Shown here piece after piece: positions 1 to 8,623 of a stretch of DNA of 64,000 bases. Both the position numbers and the translations under genes were made by a program. The notes beneath the pieces are model-generated. The model made no database searches and was not told where the DNA came from. It worked only from the letters and a program-made list of their open reading frames with translations. The stretch is from JAZKDW01 sp040387375 (GTDB taxonomy: Bacteria; Pseudomonadota; Gammaproteobacteria; Burkholderiales; Burkholderiaceae_D), in the NCBI GenBank assembly GCA_040387375.1, contig JAZKDW010000008.1:1-64000 (forward strand), given 5' to 3'. Positions within the stretch are counted from its first letter, which is position 1, and the number at the start of each line of letters is the position of its first letter.

Positions 1-37
1 TTAGTCAAGCAAAATATTCCGGACAGCAGTGCGCTTT

Positions 38-120
38 CGCGGGAATGACGGTAGTAATTGGGTCGATCTCCAATCTCACCACCGTCATTCCCGCGCAAGC
101 GGGAATCCAGACTGAGCCTG
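38..120. repeat. Dispersed palindromic repeat (GTCATTCCCGC type)
   Basis: Two inverted 14-base arms (38-51 CGCGGGAATGACGG and 92-105 CCGTCATTCCCGCG) flank about 40 bases. The right arm continues into a second small hairpin, CCCGC-GCAA-GCGGG, ending in AATCCAG. Repeats with the GTCATTCCCGC...GCGGGAATCCA pattern are widespread intergenic elements in proteobacteria. This one lies downstream of mltD and may act as a transcript-end structure. No gene is visible in bases 1-245. Confidence 0.7.
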
Positions 121-245
121 CCATCCCAGATATGGTGGAATGCCGCGGGAACGATTCGACCGCTTGACCGATGCGCTCAGCTACGCCGCATGAATGGATA
201 AAACCAAGCCAAGCCAAGCCCCTATCCCAGCAGGCTCTAACAAAC

Positions 246-1790
246 TCAACGCGACGATTTCGCGTCCGCGATGATCGTTTTCCCGTTTGCTCTCGCGGGT
301 TTCACGGGGCGGCCATTGCTCGCCACTTTTTTCACTTTCGTGTCGCGTTTGCCTTGAGCGACTTTTTCTGTTTTGACACGTCGGGTGCTTTGCGCAACCG
401 TTTTAACGTTGCCACGTTTTGCCACTGCCCGGAACGGCACCTGCAATTCCAGGCTTTGCCCCTTGGCGACGCTGTCGCGGCTTAAACTATTCCATTGCTT
501 GATATCGGCGACGCTGACCCGGTGGCGCTGGGCGATCGACGCCAGCGTATCGCGTTTGCCAACCTTCACGACAATACGCTTGTGATCAGGCACGTCCGGT
601 TCCATCGCCATTATTGCGTTATCGGCGACTTCGGCAGTGATATCGCTGTGACCCGAGTTCTCCGATTTAGGCACCAGGATGGTCGAGCCAGCTTTCAGGC
701 GCATCTTCGGCGGAATATTATTCGCTTCGCGAATCACCTCCGGCGTGGTCCTGAACCGGGCGGCAAGTGTGTCGATCCGCTCGCGTGCATTGGTAATCTT
801 GTGTGCGGTCCATGTCGACAGCGCGTGCCCCCACTTCGACAGGTTGGTCTTGAATTTTTCGGCATTATTCTGCGGTAGCAGGATCTGCGTATCGGTACTG
901 CCCGTAATGACCGGGCGATTGAATTGCGGGTTCAGGGCCTTGAATTCATCCATCGGCAGTTCCGCCAGCTGGGCCGCAACCTTGATATCAATATCACGTG
1001 TTTTCCTGATTGTGACGAAATATGGGACATTCTCGACTTTAGGCAGCGTAATGCCGTATTGATCTGGCGAGGCAATAATATTCTTGACCGCTTGCAGCTT
1101 CGGCACGTAATTTCTGGTTTCTGCCGGCATGTACTGTGAGAGGCTGTTGAAGTCGATCGGCTGTCCCGCTGCCCGGGCTTTTTTGATCGCGCGCTGTACC
1201 GAACCTTCACCCCAGTTGTATGCCGCCAGCGCCAGTTGCCAGTCGCCGAACATGCCGTGCAGCTTTTGCAGATAAGTCAGCGCGGCGTCCGTTGAATCCA
1301 GCACCGCACGGCGCTCATCCTTGAACATGTTTTGCTTGAGATTAAAATCGAGGCCGGTGGACGGGATGAATTGCCACATGCCGGCTGCCTTGGCGGTCGA
1401 ATATGCCTGGGGATTGAAGGCTGATTCAATGAACGGGAGGAGCGCCAGTTCCATCGGCATGTTGCGTTTTTCCAGCTCTTGCACGACATGGAATAAATAA
1501 CGCGACGCGCGGGTGGTGGTGCGCTGGATGTAATCCGGACGGGAGCTGTACCAGGTGGTTTGTGTGGTCACCAGCGGATTGTCGAGATCCGGAATGCCGA
1601 ATCCTTTGCGTATGCGTCCCCAGACATCCACTTCCTCCACTGCCAGCACTTGCATCAGCGGATCGTTGGGATCGAACGGTTTGTTGGGGGAGTATGCAAA
1701 AACGGAAATATCGTTTGCGTGGGCAACGAAGGGGGCGCTTAGCGACAATAACGCTGCGCAGACTAATGTCTTTAATGTTGACTGATACAT
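246..1790 (-). CDS. mltD: Membrane-bound lytic murein transglycosylase D, LysM-containing
   Basis: This periplasmic enzyme cleaves the beta-1,4 bond between MurNAc and GlcNAc in peptidoglycan, forming 1,6-anhydro ends. Residues 1-25 are a signal peptide ending AHA. The SLT domain (about 100-230) contains LPFIESAFNP with the catalytic Glu at about 122, then AAGMWQFIPSTG. Two LysM modules follow (about 335-380 and 400-445), then a Lys/Arg-rich tail. The 514-residue length fits MltD. The ATG start is supported by an AAGAGAA ribosome site and the signal peptide. No lipobox is seen, so the LysM modules and basic tail may do the anchoring. It lies downstream of gloB on the same strand, a common pairing in beta- and gammaproteobacteria. 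Confidence 0.93.
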   Translation of the reverse strand: MYQSTLKTLVCAALLSLSAPFVAHANDISVFAYSPNKPFDPNDPLMQVLAVEEVDVWGRIRKGFGIPDLDNPLVTTQTTWYSSRPDYIQRTTTRASRYLFHVVQELEKRNMPMELALLPFIESAFNPQAYSTAKAAGMWQFIPSTGLDFNLKQNMFKDERRAVLDSTDAALTYLQKLHGMFGDWQLALAAYNWGEGSVQRAIKKARAAGQPIDFNSLSQYMPAETRNYVPKLQAVKNIIASPDQYGITLPKVENVPYFVTIRKTRDIDIKVAAQLAELPMDEFKALNPQFNRPVITGSTDTQILLPQNNAEKFKTNLSKWGHALSTWTAHKITNARERIDTLAARFRTTPEVIREANNIPPKMRLKAGSTILVPKSENSGHSDITAEVADNAIMAMEPDVPDHKRIVVKVGKRDTLASIAQRHRVSVADIKQWNSLSRDSVAKGQSLELQVPFRAVAKRGNVKTVAQSTRRVKTEKVAQGKRDTKVKKVASNGRPVKPARANGKTIIADAKSSR

Positions 1791-1963
1791 GGGTTCTCTT
1801 TACGGTTACCGACCCTGGATCAGCCGGTTGTACAAGGTTATGCAAAAGAGTGTACGGAACTCTTTTAAAGCGTCAAGAAAAATTATCTTTTTGTAATTGC
1901 ATTAAGAATTGTCTGATCGTCAATTTTCAGAGATCGAAAACAATCATCGCATAATACAGAATG

Positions 1964-2752
1964 TTACTTGAAAGAATTTTTCCACAGGCGTAGGGCAGCA
2001 AAAGTGGCAATTGGTTCCCGTACATCAAGTCGGCCCGCCGATATAAGTCGATCGACGATCGCTGGTTCTGTGTAGCGGAGGAAAGGATTGGTCAGTTTTT
2101 CGAGGCCAATGGAGGATGGAACGGTAGGCTGGCCCTGATCACGTTTTGCCTGTTCCGATTGAATCCTGGCATCCAGCGCCTTGTTGTCCGGCTCGACTTC
2201 CCGGGCAAAACGCAAATTCGACAAGGTATATTCATGCGCGCAAAAAACCTGGGTGTCGTCTGGCAACGCAGCAAGTTTGGCCAACGACACGGTCATTTGC
2301 GCCGGTGAGCCTTCAAACAGGCGTCCGCAGCCGCCCGCAAACAAGGTGTCGCCGCAAAACAGCCAACCCTGTTGTGGCGCGACGTAGGCAATATGACCAC
2401 TGGTATGGCCGGGCACATCCAGTACCGACAAGCGCAGGCCCAGTTCCGGGATATCAGCCTGATCGCCCTCCGCCAGCGGGTTGGTGATGTGTTCGATGGC
2501 TTCCGAGCGCGGGCCGAAGACCGGCACCTTAAAGCGCTGTAGCAAGCTTGGCACCCCGCCAACATGGTCAGCATGATGATGTGTCAGTAAAATAGCAGCC
2601 AGGGAGAGCTTGTGCGCATCAAGCGCCGCGATGATGGGAGCTGCATCGCCCGGATCGACCACTGCGGCGTGCACGCCATCGTGCACCAGCCACAGATAAT
2701 TGTCGGCAAATGCGGGGACAGCCAATACACTCAACGGTTTATTTAATGGCAT
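1964..2752 (-). CDS. gloB: Hydroxyacylglutathione hydrolase (glyoxalase II)
   Basis: It hydrolyses S-D-lactoylglutathione to D-lactate and glutathione, the second step of methylglyoxal detoxification in the cytoplasm. The metallo-beta-lactamase signature THHHADHVGG (His58, His60, Asp62, His63) binds the dinuclear metal site. Later ligands are in VPGHTSGH, FCGDTLFAGGCGR and FCAHEY. The length of 262 residues is normal, and the N-terminus MPLNKPLSVLAVPAFADNYL aligns with the start of the family. The start codon overlaps the start of the divergent methyltransferase gene, so each promoter must lie inside the other gene. Confidence 0.95.
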   Translation of the reverse strand: MPLNKPLSVLAVPAFADNYLWLVHDGVHAAVVDPGDAAPIIAALDAHKLSLAAILLTHHHADHVGGVPSLLQRFKVPVFGPRSEAIEHITNPLAEGDQADIPELGLRLSVLDVPGHTSGHIAYVAPQQGWLFCGDTLFAGGCGRLFEGSPAQMTVSLAKLAALPDDTQVFCAHEYTLSNLRFAREVEPDNKALDARIQSEQAKRDQGQPTVPSSIGLEKLTNPFLRYTEPAIVDRLISAGRLDVREPIATFAALRLWKNSFK

Positions 2753-3533
2753 GCGAATGAACTATCCGTCATCTGAAAAACACATTATAGCGCTCGGACC
2801 CTGGCTCGAGAGTCCGGCGGGCAATTATGTGCGGGAGTGGGAGCAGTTGCAGTTGCAGGCACTGACAGCCGATATTTTTGGCTTCAATGCGGTACAACTC
2901 GGCATGCCGCAGATAAGCGGGCTGGAAGCCAACAGGATGCCCAACAAGTGGCTGACCGATACCCATCTTCCGCAGACCAGGGATGTGCCGATTGTGGTTG
3001 TGCACGATTTCACGGAGTTGCCATTTGCAACGCAGAGCCTGGACCTGGTCGTGCTGCCGCATGTGCTTGAATTTGCTGCCGAACCGCATCAGGTGCTGCG
3101 TGAAGTCGAACGGGTGCTGATACCGGAAGGACAAGTCATCGTTTGCGGTTTCAACCCTGCCAGCCTGTGGGGCGCAAGGCAGGCGGCGGTCGGGCTGACC
3201 GGCGGCCATTTCCTGCCGGGGGATGGCGAGTTGATCAGCGTGCCGCGCCTGAAGGACTGGCTGAAACTGCTCAACATGGAAGTCCATCCGGGACATTTCG
3301 GATGTTACGCGCCGCCGTGCGCGACGGATAAATGGCTGAACCGGTTCTCGTTCATGGAAAAGGCCGGCGACCGCTGGTGGCCTTACTTCGGCGCCGTCTA
3401 TATAGTGCAGGCAATCAAGCGGGTCAAGGGCATGCGCCTGATCGGACCGGCCTGGAAAATTCAAACGGGGAAAGTCGCGCGCGGTGTGCCGGCGACTAAT
3501 AAAGTTCACAAAGGGAAGCATGGACAAAGTTGA
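2751..3533 (+). CDS. Class I SAM-dependent methyltransferase
   Basis: This is a cytoplasmic SAM-dependent methyltransferase of the methyltransferase-11 type. The substrate is unknown. The recognisable part is the post-II region LPFATQSLDLVVLPHVLEF, followed by REVERVLIPEGQVIVCGFNP, typical of the beta4-alphaD-beta5 segment. The fold starts close to the N-terminus, and the glycine-rich motif I is poorly conserved. Candidate ATG starts are at 2751 and 2757; both overlap or abut the gloB start on the other strand. The 3' end overlaps rnhA by 14 bases. The order gloB / methyltransferase / rnhA is conserved in many beta- and gammaproteobacteria, which suggests coupled expression with rnhA. Confidence 0.8.
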   Translation: MRMNYPSSEKHIIALGPWLESPAGNYVREWEQLQLQALTADIFGFNAVQLGMPQISGLEANRMPNKWLTDTHLPQTRDVPIVVVHDFTELPFATQSLDLVVLPHVLEFAAEPHQVLREVERVLIPEGQVIVCGFNPASLWGARQAAVGLTGGHFLPGDGELISVPRLKDWLKLLNMEVHPGHFGCYAPPCATDKWLNRFSFMEKAGDRWWPYFGAVYIVQAIKRVKGMRLIGPAWKIQTGKVARGVPATNKVHKGKHGQS

Positions 3534-3954
3534 CATATATACAGATGGCGCCTGCAAGGGAAATCCCGGCCCGGGCGGCTGGGGTGCGTGGCTGGTTACC
3601 GGCGACAAGGAAAAAGAGATGTTCGGCGGCGAACTCAATACGACCAACAATCGCATGGAGTTGAAAGCCGTGATTGAAGCGCTGACCGCATTGACACGGC
3701 CTTGCGAAGTGGTGGTCCATACCGACAGCCAGTATGTTCAAAAAGGCATCAGTGAATGGATACACGGCTGGAAGGCGCGCGGCTGGAAAACCGCGGCCAA
3801 GGCGCCAGTCAAGAATGTCGATCTGTGGCAGGCGCTGGATGCCGCGCAATCCCGGCATCAAATCCAGTGGCGCTGGGTCCGCGGCCATAACGGTCATGAA
3901 GGAAACGAGCGGGCCGATGCGCTCGCCAATCTTGGTGTTGAAACTGTGATGTGA
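3520..3954 (+). CDS. rnhA: Ribonuclease HI
   Basis: It degrades the RNA strand of RNA:DNA hybrids (R-loops, primer removal). All four catalytic acidic residues are visible: Asp9 in IYTDGACKGNPGPGGWG, Glu47 in NNRMELKAVIEAL, Asp69 in HTDSQYV and Asp133 in GNERADALA. The length of 144 residues is slightly shorter than the 155 of E. coli. ATG 3520 is preceded by AAAGGGA at good spacing and gives the standard N-terminus; an upstream in-frame extension from 3484 only covers the end of the methyltransferase gene. In related genomes dnaQ follows directly. Here it lies 12.4 kb further on, beyond a pump operon and a glycosidase island. Confidence 0.96.
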   Translation: MDKVDIYTDGACKGNPGPGGWGAWLVTGDKEKEMFGGELNTTNNRMELKAVIEALTALTRPCEVVVHTDSQYVQKGISEWIHGWKARGWKTAAKAPVKNVDLWQALDAAQSRHQIQWRWVRGHNGHEGNERADALANLGVETVM

Positions 3955-4129
3955 TTAGTGGCTCGTCACGCTCCAATTTACGGGTTCTGCCGGTTGCTCG
4001 AAGGCGATTGCGGCGTTGCCGATGCGCGCCAGGGAACGGCCCTGGCTGTGCTCGGCGCCTTGCACTCACCTCCGATCAACGCGGCAGACCGCTGCGCTAC
4101 CCGCAAATTGAAACGTGACGAGCCACTAG
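3955..4129. repeat. Long palindromic repeat, arm type 1 (copy E)
   Basis: The outer arms (3955-3985 and about 4099-4129) are inverted copies matching at about 27 of 31 positions, carrying GTGGCTCGTCACG and CAATTT-CGGGT. The centre holds GCGGCGTTGC, GCCAGGG-AACGG-CCCTGGC and GGCGCCTTGCA. The same GCGGCGTTGC / GCGCCTTGC core occurs in the repeats at 17311, 24830, 27313 and 36861, whose arms differ. It begins one base after the rnhA stop codon and could terminate that transcript. No coding potential is evident. Confidence 0.75.
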
Positions 4130-4209
4130 CGTGAAATTGCTTTATGCTACGAACAATATTTACGTAGAGGCAATTTCCGTTATCGCAGTAATTCACCCTT
4201 CAAACATAA

Positions 4210-5427
4210 ATGAACGCACGCAGACTGCTGTACCTCGGAGTTGCCGCAACAGGAATTTCCATTCTGGGCGCTTACGCCTATTTCGCGCAACGCGCGCCGC
4301 AGCGGCCGGTCGAACAGACCGTAAGCGCCGGCCCGCCTTCCGGGGCGACAGCAAGACCCGCCGCCGCGGGCAGTGGTCCGGCGACAGTGGACGTGGCCAA
4401 GGTAAGCAGTCTGCGCGTGCTTGACGACATCAATGCGGTCGGCGCGATCCGCTCCAACGAGTCTGTCATCATTCGTCCCGAGGTCGCGGGGCGCATCACC
4501 CGGCTTAATTTCAACGATGGCCAGCGCGTGACAAAAGGCCAGGTTCTGGTGGCGTTCGACGCCACCGTGAATGAGGCTGAAGTGCAGCAGGCGCTGGCTG
4601 AACTCGGCATCGCCAAGGCAAACTTCAACCGCAACGCCGATCTGGCCCAGCGAAAATTCATTTCGGAACGTGCCAAGGATGAATCGGCCGCGAACGTACA
4701 GGTGCTCGATGCCAAGCTGGCGTTGGCGCAGGCCAGACTGTCCAAGCTGTCGATCCGCGCGCCGTTTTCCGGAATCGTCGGCATCCGCAATGTCAGTATC
4801 GGCGATTATGTGAAGGATGGCGCCGAACTGATCAACCTGGAAGACATCTCCAGCGTCAAGGTCGATTTCCGCGTCCCCGAGAAATATGCGGACCTGGTGC
4901 GCAAAGGACAGGCGGTCGAGGTGCTGGTGGATGCATTGCCCGGCAGGCCGTTCAAGGCACGGGTCGACGCGGTTGATCCGCAGGTCGATAACTCTGGACG
5001 TTCGGCTTCGCTGCGCGCGCGGATTGAAAACCCGGAAGGCAAGTTGAAACCTGGCATGTTCGCTCGGGTAAAACTGATTCTCGCCGAGCGTGAAAACGCG
5101 CTGGTGGTGCCGGAAGAAGCGATCGTGCCGCAAGACGGCAAGGTCACGGTATGGAAAATAGTCGACGGCAAGGCGCGGCGGACCGAGGTCAGGATCGGCT
5201 TGCGCCGCGAGGCCAAGGTTGAAATTCTCGAAGGATTGCAACTCGGCGATACGGTTGTGACAGCGGGCCAGATCCGCCTGTCCAGGGATGGCGCGCCGGT
5301 ACGGATTGCGCAAGCTCGTGGTGAAGATGGCGCAGGCAGGCAGGCCGCAACCGATGGCAAGCCCGGCGACCTTCCACCCAAGCGTGCCCAGGCATCGGCC
5401 GCCGCCGCGCCTGTTACCAGACAATAA
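4210..5427 (+). CDS. RND efflux periplasmic adaptor (membrane fusion protein)
   Basis: The adaptor links an inner-membrane RND pump to an outer-membrane channel. An N-terminal hydrophobic segment (about residues 5-25) anchors it; no lipobox Cys is present. The biotinyl-lipoyl-like half-motifs are EVAGRITRLNFNDGQRVTKGQVL and LSIRAPFSGIVGIRNVSIGDYV, separated by an alpha-helical hairpin. The beta-barrel region (DFRVPEKYADLVRKGQAVEV) and membrane-proximal domain (ALVVPEEAIVPQDGKVTVWKI) follow. The tail is Ala/Pro-rich. The gene ends 12 bases before the pump gene, so the two form an operon. The promoter region lies just after the palindromic repeat at 3955-4129. The substrate cannot be read from the sequence. 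Confidence 0.92.
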   Translation: MNARRLLYLGVAATGISILGAYAYFAQRAPQRPVEQTVSAGPPSGATARPAAAGSGPATVDVAKVSSLRVLDDINAVGAIRSNESVIIRPEVAGRITRLNFNDGQRVTKGQVLVAFDATVNEAEVQQALAELGIAKANFNRNADLAQRKFISERAKDESAANVQVLDAKLALAQARLSKLSIRAPFSGIVGIRNVSIGDYVKDGAELINLEDISSVKVDFRVPEKYADLVRKGQAVEVLVDALPGRPFKARVDAVDPQVDNSGRSASLRARIENPEGKLKPGMFARVKLILAERENALVVPEEAIVPQDGKVTVWKIVDGKARRTEVRIGLRREAKVEILEGLQLGDTVVTAGQIRLSRDGAPVRIAQARGEDGAGRQAATDGKPGDLPPKRAQASAAAAPVTRQ

Positions 5428-5439
5428 CCGGAGCGCCTG

Positions 5440-8400
5440 ATGGTCTTGTCCGATATCTGTATCCGCCGTCCGGTATTCGCGTCCGTGATGTCACTCGTCA
5501 TTGTGCTGATCGGCCTGGTGTCCTATAAACAGCTCGCAGTGCGCGAGTATCCGAAAATCGATGAGCCGGTGGTCACCGTTGAAACGAAATATCCCGGGGC
5601 CAGCTCGGAAATCGTTGAATCGCAGGTGACAAAACCGCTGGAAGATTCGATCGCGGGCATCGACGGTGTGGACGTGCTGACCTCCATCTCCCGGGCCGAA
5701 CAGAGCCAGATCACGGTGCGTTTCCGTCTTGAGAAAAATCCCGATTCGGGCGCCAACGATGTACGCGACCGGGTGTCGCGCGTGCGTGCAAAATTGCCGC
5801 AGACAATAGAAGAGCCGGTGATCGCCAAGGTGGAATCGGATGCCAATCCTATCATCTGGCTCTCGTTCTCGAGCGAGAACATGTCGGCGCTGGACCTGAC
5901 CGACATCGCCAACCGCATTGCCAAGCCGCGCCTGCAGTTGCTGCCGGGCGCCGCCGATGTGCGCATCGGTGGCGAGCGCAAGTATGCGATGCGCATCTGG
6001 CTCGACCGCGACAAGCTGGCATCCTACCGGCTGACGCCCGCCGATGTCGAGGACGCGCTGCGCAAGCAGAATATCGAGGTGCCCGCGGGTCGCATCGAAT
6101 CGAAGCAGCGCGAATTTTCAGTCGTCTCGCAAACCGACCTGAGCACGCCGGCTGAGTTCGAGAACGTCATTGTCCGTTCGGTAAACGGCTTCTCGGTGCG
6201 CCTCAAGGACGTTGCGCGGGTCGAAGTCGGGCCGGCCGCGGAACGTTCGTCGGTGCGCTTCAACGGCAGGAACGCGGTATCGCTGGGTGTCATCCGCCAG
6301 GCGACTGCCAATCCGCTGGAACTCGCCGGTTACGTCAAGGCCGAACTACCGAAGCTCAATGAAGAATTGAAGGCACAGGGCGTGCGGGTTGACATCTCGG
6401 TCGACCAGACCGTGTTCATCGAACAATCGATCAAATCGGTGTATCGCACCATCGGCGAAGCGGTGATCCTGGTAGCCCTGGTGATCTTCATATTCTTGCG
6501 CTCCTTCCGTGCCGCGATCATTCCGCTGGTAACGATCCCGGTAGCCTTGATCGGCGCCTTCGCCATCATGTCCGTGGCGGGTTTCACCATCAACACCTTG
6601 ACGCTGCTGGCACTGGTGCTGGCAATCGGACTGGTGGTCGACGACGCGATCGTGGTGCTGGAAAACATTTTCCGGCATATTGAAGACGGCATGAAGCCGT
6701 TCAATGCGGCGCTCAAGGGCGCGAAAGAAATCGGATTTGCCGTGGTGGCAATGACGCTGACGCTCGCCGCCGTGTATGCGCCGGTCGCATTTACGCCGGG
6801 GCGCACCGGCCGCCTGTTTGCGGAATTCGCGCTGACGCTGGCCGGCGCCGTCATCGTCTCCGGATTTGTCGCGCTGACGCTATCGCCGATGTTGTGTTCG
6901 GTCCTGCTCAAGCATCAGGAGCGTCACGGGTTTGTGTACCGCGTGGTGGAAAATGGACTGATTGCCGTTACCACCGGTTATCGCAGGCTGCTGTTATGGA
7001 CGCTGACCGCACGCTGGATGGTGCTGCTGGTGTATGCGCTGGTGATCGGTGCGCTCGTGTGGTTTGGCACCACAATGAAAAAGGAACTGGCCCCGATTGA
7101 AGATCGCGGCACGATCTTCACGGCGCTGACCGGCCCCGACGGCGCCTCGCTGGATTACACCGAAAAATATGCCCGCAGGCTGGAAGAGATTGCGCGGGAA
7201 ACCAAGGAGATCGATCGTATTTTCATCATTGCCGGCAATCCGACTGTGGAGCGTGGCGTGGCCAATTTCCGCACAGTCGACTGGTCCGAGCGCACCCGCA
7301 GCACGCTCGACATGATCAAGGAGATGCAGCCGAAGATGGCCGCGGTGCCAGGGCTGCTGGCCTTCCCGAACGCGCCGCCGTCGCTGGGTCAATCGATACG
7401 CGAACGGCCGGTTAACCTGGTGGTGCTGACCAATGCCCCCTACAGCGAATTGCAAGTGGTGGCGCAACAGATCGTCGCCGAAGCCAGCAAAAATCCCGGG
7501 CTGGCCAATATCGATACCGATTTGCGCCTGAACAAGCCGCAAGTCAATGTCGAGGTCGACCGCGACAAGGCGTCCGACGCCGGTGTGCAGATTGAAACCG
7601 TAGGCCGCACGCTGGAGACCATGCTGGGCGGACGCAATGTCACGCGCTTCAAGAAGAATGGCGATCAATATGACGTGATGGTGCAGATTGAAGGCGGCGG
7701 ACGCAATTCGCCGGATGACATCAGCAACATCTTCGTGCGCGGCCAGGGCAAGAACGGCACCGCTGACCAGATGATCGCGCTGACCAGTTTGCTGAAAGTC
7801 CGTGAAACGGTGGCGCCGCGCGAGCTGAATCATTTCGGCCAGCGCCGTGCGGTGGTCATTTCCGCCAATCTTGCCAATGGCTATACGCAAGGCGAAGCGA
7901 TCGAATTCATGGAAGCGACCGCGAAGCAGATCATCAAGCCAGGTTATGCCACCGATCTGTCCGGCTCCTCGCGCGAATACAAGGCGTCCAGCGGCAGCCT
8001 GGCGCTTACTTTCGTGCTGGCGCTGGCATTCATTTACCTGGTGCTGGCGGCCCAGTTTGAAAGTTTCATCGATCCGTTCATCATCATGCTGACGGTTCCG
8101 CTGTCGATGGCAGGCGCGCTGGCGGCATTGCAATGGAGCGGCGGCACGTTGAACGTTTATAGTCAGATCGGGCTCATTACCCTGGTCGGGCTGATTACCA
8201 AGCACGGGATTCTGATTGTAGAATTCACCAATAAACTGCGGGAAGAAGGCAAATCCATGCACGACGCGGTGACCGAGGCGGCGGTGCTGCGTCTGCGGCC
8301 GATCCTGATGACCACCGGCGCGATGGTGTTGGGCGCCTTGCCGCTGGCACTGGCGCACGGCGCCGGCGCCGAGTCGCGTGCCCAGATCGGCTGGGTAATC

Positions 8401-8538
8401 GTCGGCGGCATGTCATTCGGGACCGTGTTGACCCTGTTTGTGGTGCCTACCGTTTATACTTTCTTCGCCCGCAAAAAAACGCATGCCATCGCCGCGCCTC
8501 CGGCAGTGCCGGGAGTGCAGCCCGTGATTACCACCTGA
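5440..8538 (+). CDS. RND multidrug efflux pump permease (HAE1 / AcrB-like)
   Basis: This is a proton-driven inner-membrane exporter of the AcrB/MexB superfamily. At 1032 residues it has the usual size, with two repeats of one plus five membrane segments and two large periplasmic loops. The N-terminus SDICIRRPVFASVMSLVIVL is typical. The proton-relay pair is present as Asp-Asp in LVVDDAIVVLENI (TM4) with Lys in LITKHGILIVEF (TM10). The second-half motif AAQFESFIDPFIIMLTVPL is also standard. No outer-membrane factor gene follows; the next genes are the opposite-strand glycosidases. The pump may use a shared TolC-like channel encoded elsewhere. Confidence 0.93.
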   Translation: MVLSDICIRRPVFASVMSLVIVLIGLVSYKQLAVREYPKIDEPVVTVETKYPGASSEIVESQVTKPLEDSIAGIDGVDVLTSISRAEQSQITVRFRLEKNPDSGANDVRDRVSRVRAKLPQTIEEPVIAKVESDANPIIWLSFSSENMSALDLTDIANRIAKPRLQLLPGAADVRIGGERKYAMRIWLDRDKLASYRLTPADVEDALRKQNIEVPAGRIESKQREFSVVSQTDLSTPAEFENVIVRSVNGFSVRLKDVARVEVGPAAERSSVRFNGRNAVSLGVIRQATANPLELAGYVKAELPKLNEELKAQGVRVDISVDQTVFIEQSIKSVYRTIGEAVILVALVIFIFLRSFRAAIIPLVTIPVALIGAFAIMSVAGFTINTLTLLALVLAIGLVVDDAIVVLENIFRHIEDGMKPFNAALKGAKEIGFAVVAMTLTLAAVYAPVAFTPGRTGRLFAEFALTLAGAVIVSGFVALTLSPMLCSVLLKHQERHGFVYRVVENGLIAVTTGYRRLLLWTLTARWMVLLVYALVIGALVWFGTTMKKELAPIEDRGTIFTALTGPDGASLDYTEKYARRLEEIARETKEIDRIFIIAGNPTVERGVANFRTVDWSERTRSTLDMIKEMQPKMAAVPGLLAFPNAPPSLGQSIRERPVNLVVLTNAPYSELQVVAQQIVAEASKNPGLANIDTDLRLNKPQVNVEVDRDKASDAGVQIETVGRTLETMLGGRNVTRFKKNGDQYDVMVQIEGGGRNSPDDISNIFVRGQGKNGTADQMIALTSLLKVRETVAPRELNHFGQRRAVVISANLANGYTQGEAIEFMEATAKQIIKPGYATDLSGSSREYKASSGSLALTFVLALAFIYLVLAAQFESFIDPFIIMLTVPLSMAGALAALQWSGGTLNVYSQIGLITLVGLITKHGILIVEFTNKLREEGKSMHDAVTEAAVLRLRPILMTTGAMVLGALPLALAHGAGAESRAQIGWVIVGGMSFGTVLTLFVVPTVYTFFARKKTHAIAAPPAVPGVQPVITT

Positions 8539-8623
8539 GAAATCATGCGACAAATTGTTCTCTTCTAGTGAGATGTTGACTTGGCGCTCCTGGAGCAACT
8601 CGAGGATTAACTGAGCGCACGTT

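Noticed and set aside
6994..8358. Long antisense frame within the first RND pump gene
   Set aside because: It is the complement of a well-conserved coding region, has no ribosome site and its product is His/Gln/Arg-rich without motifs.
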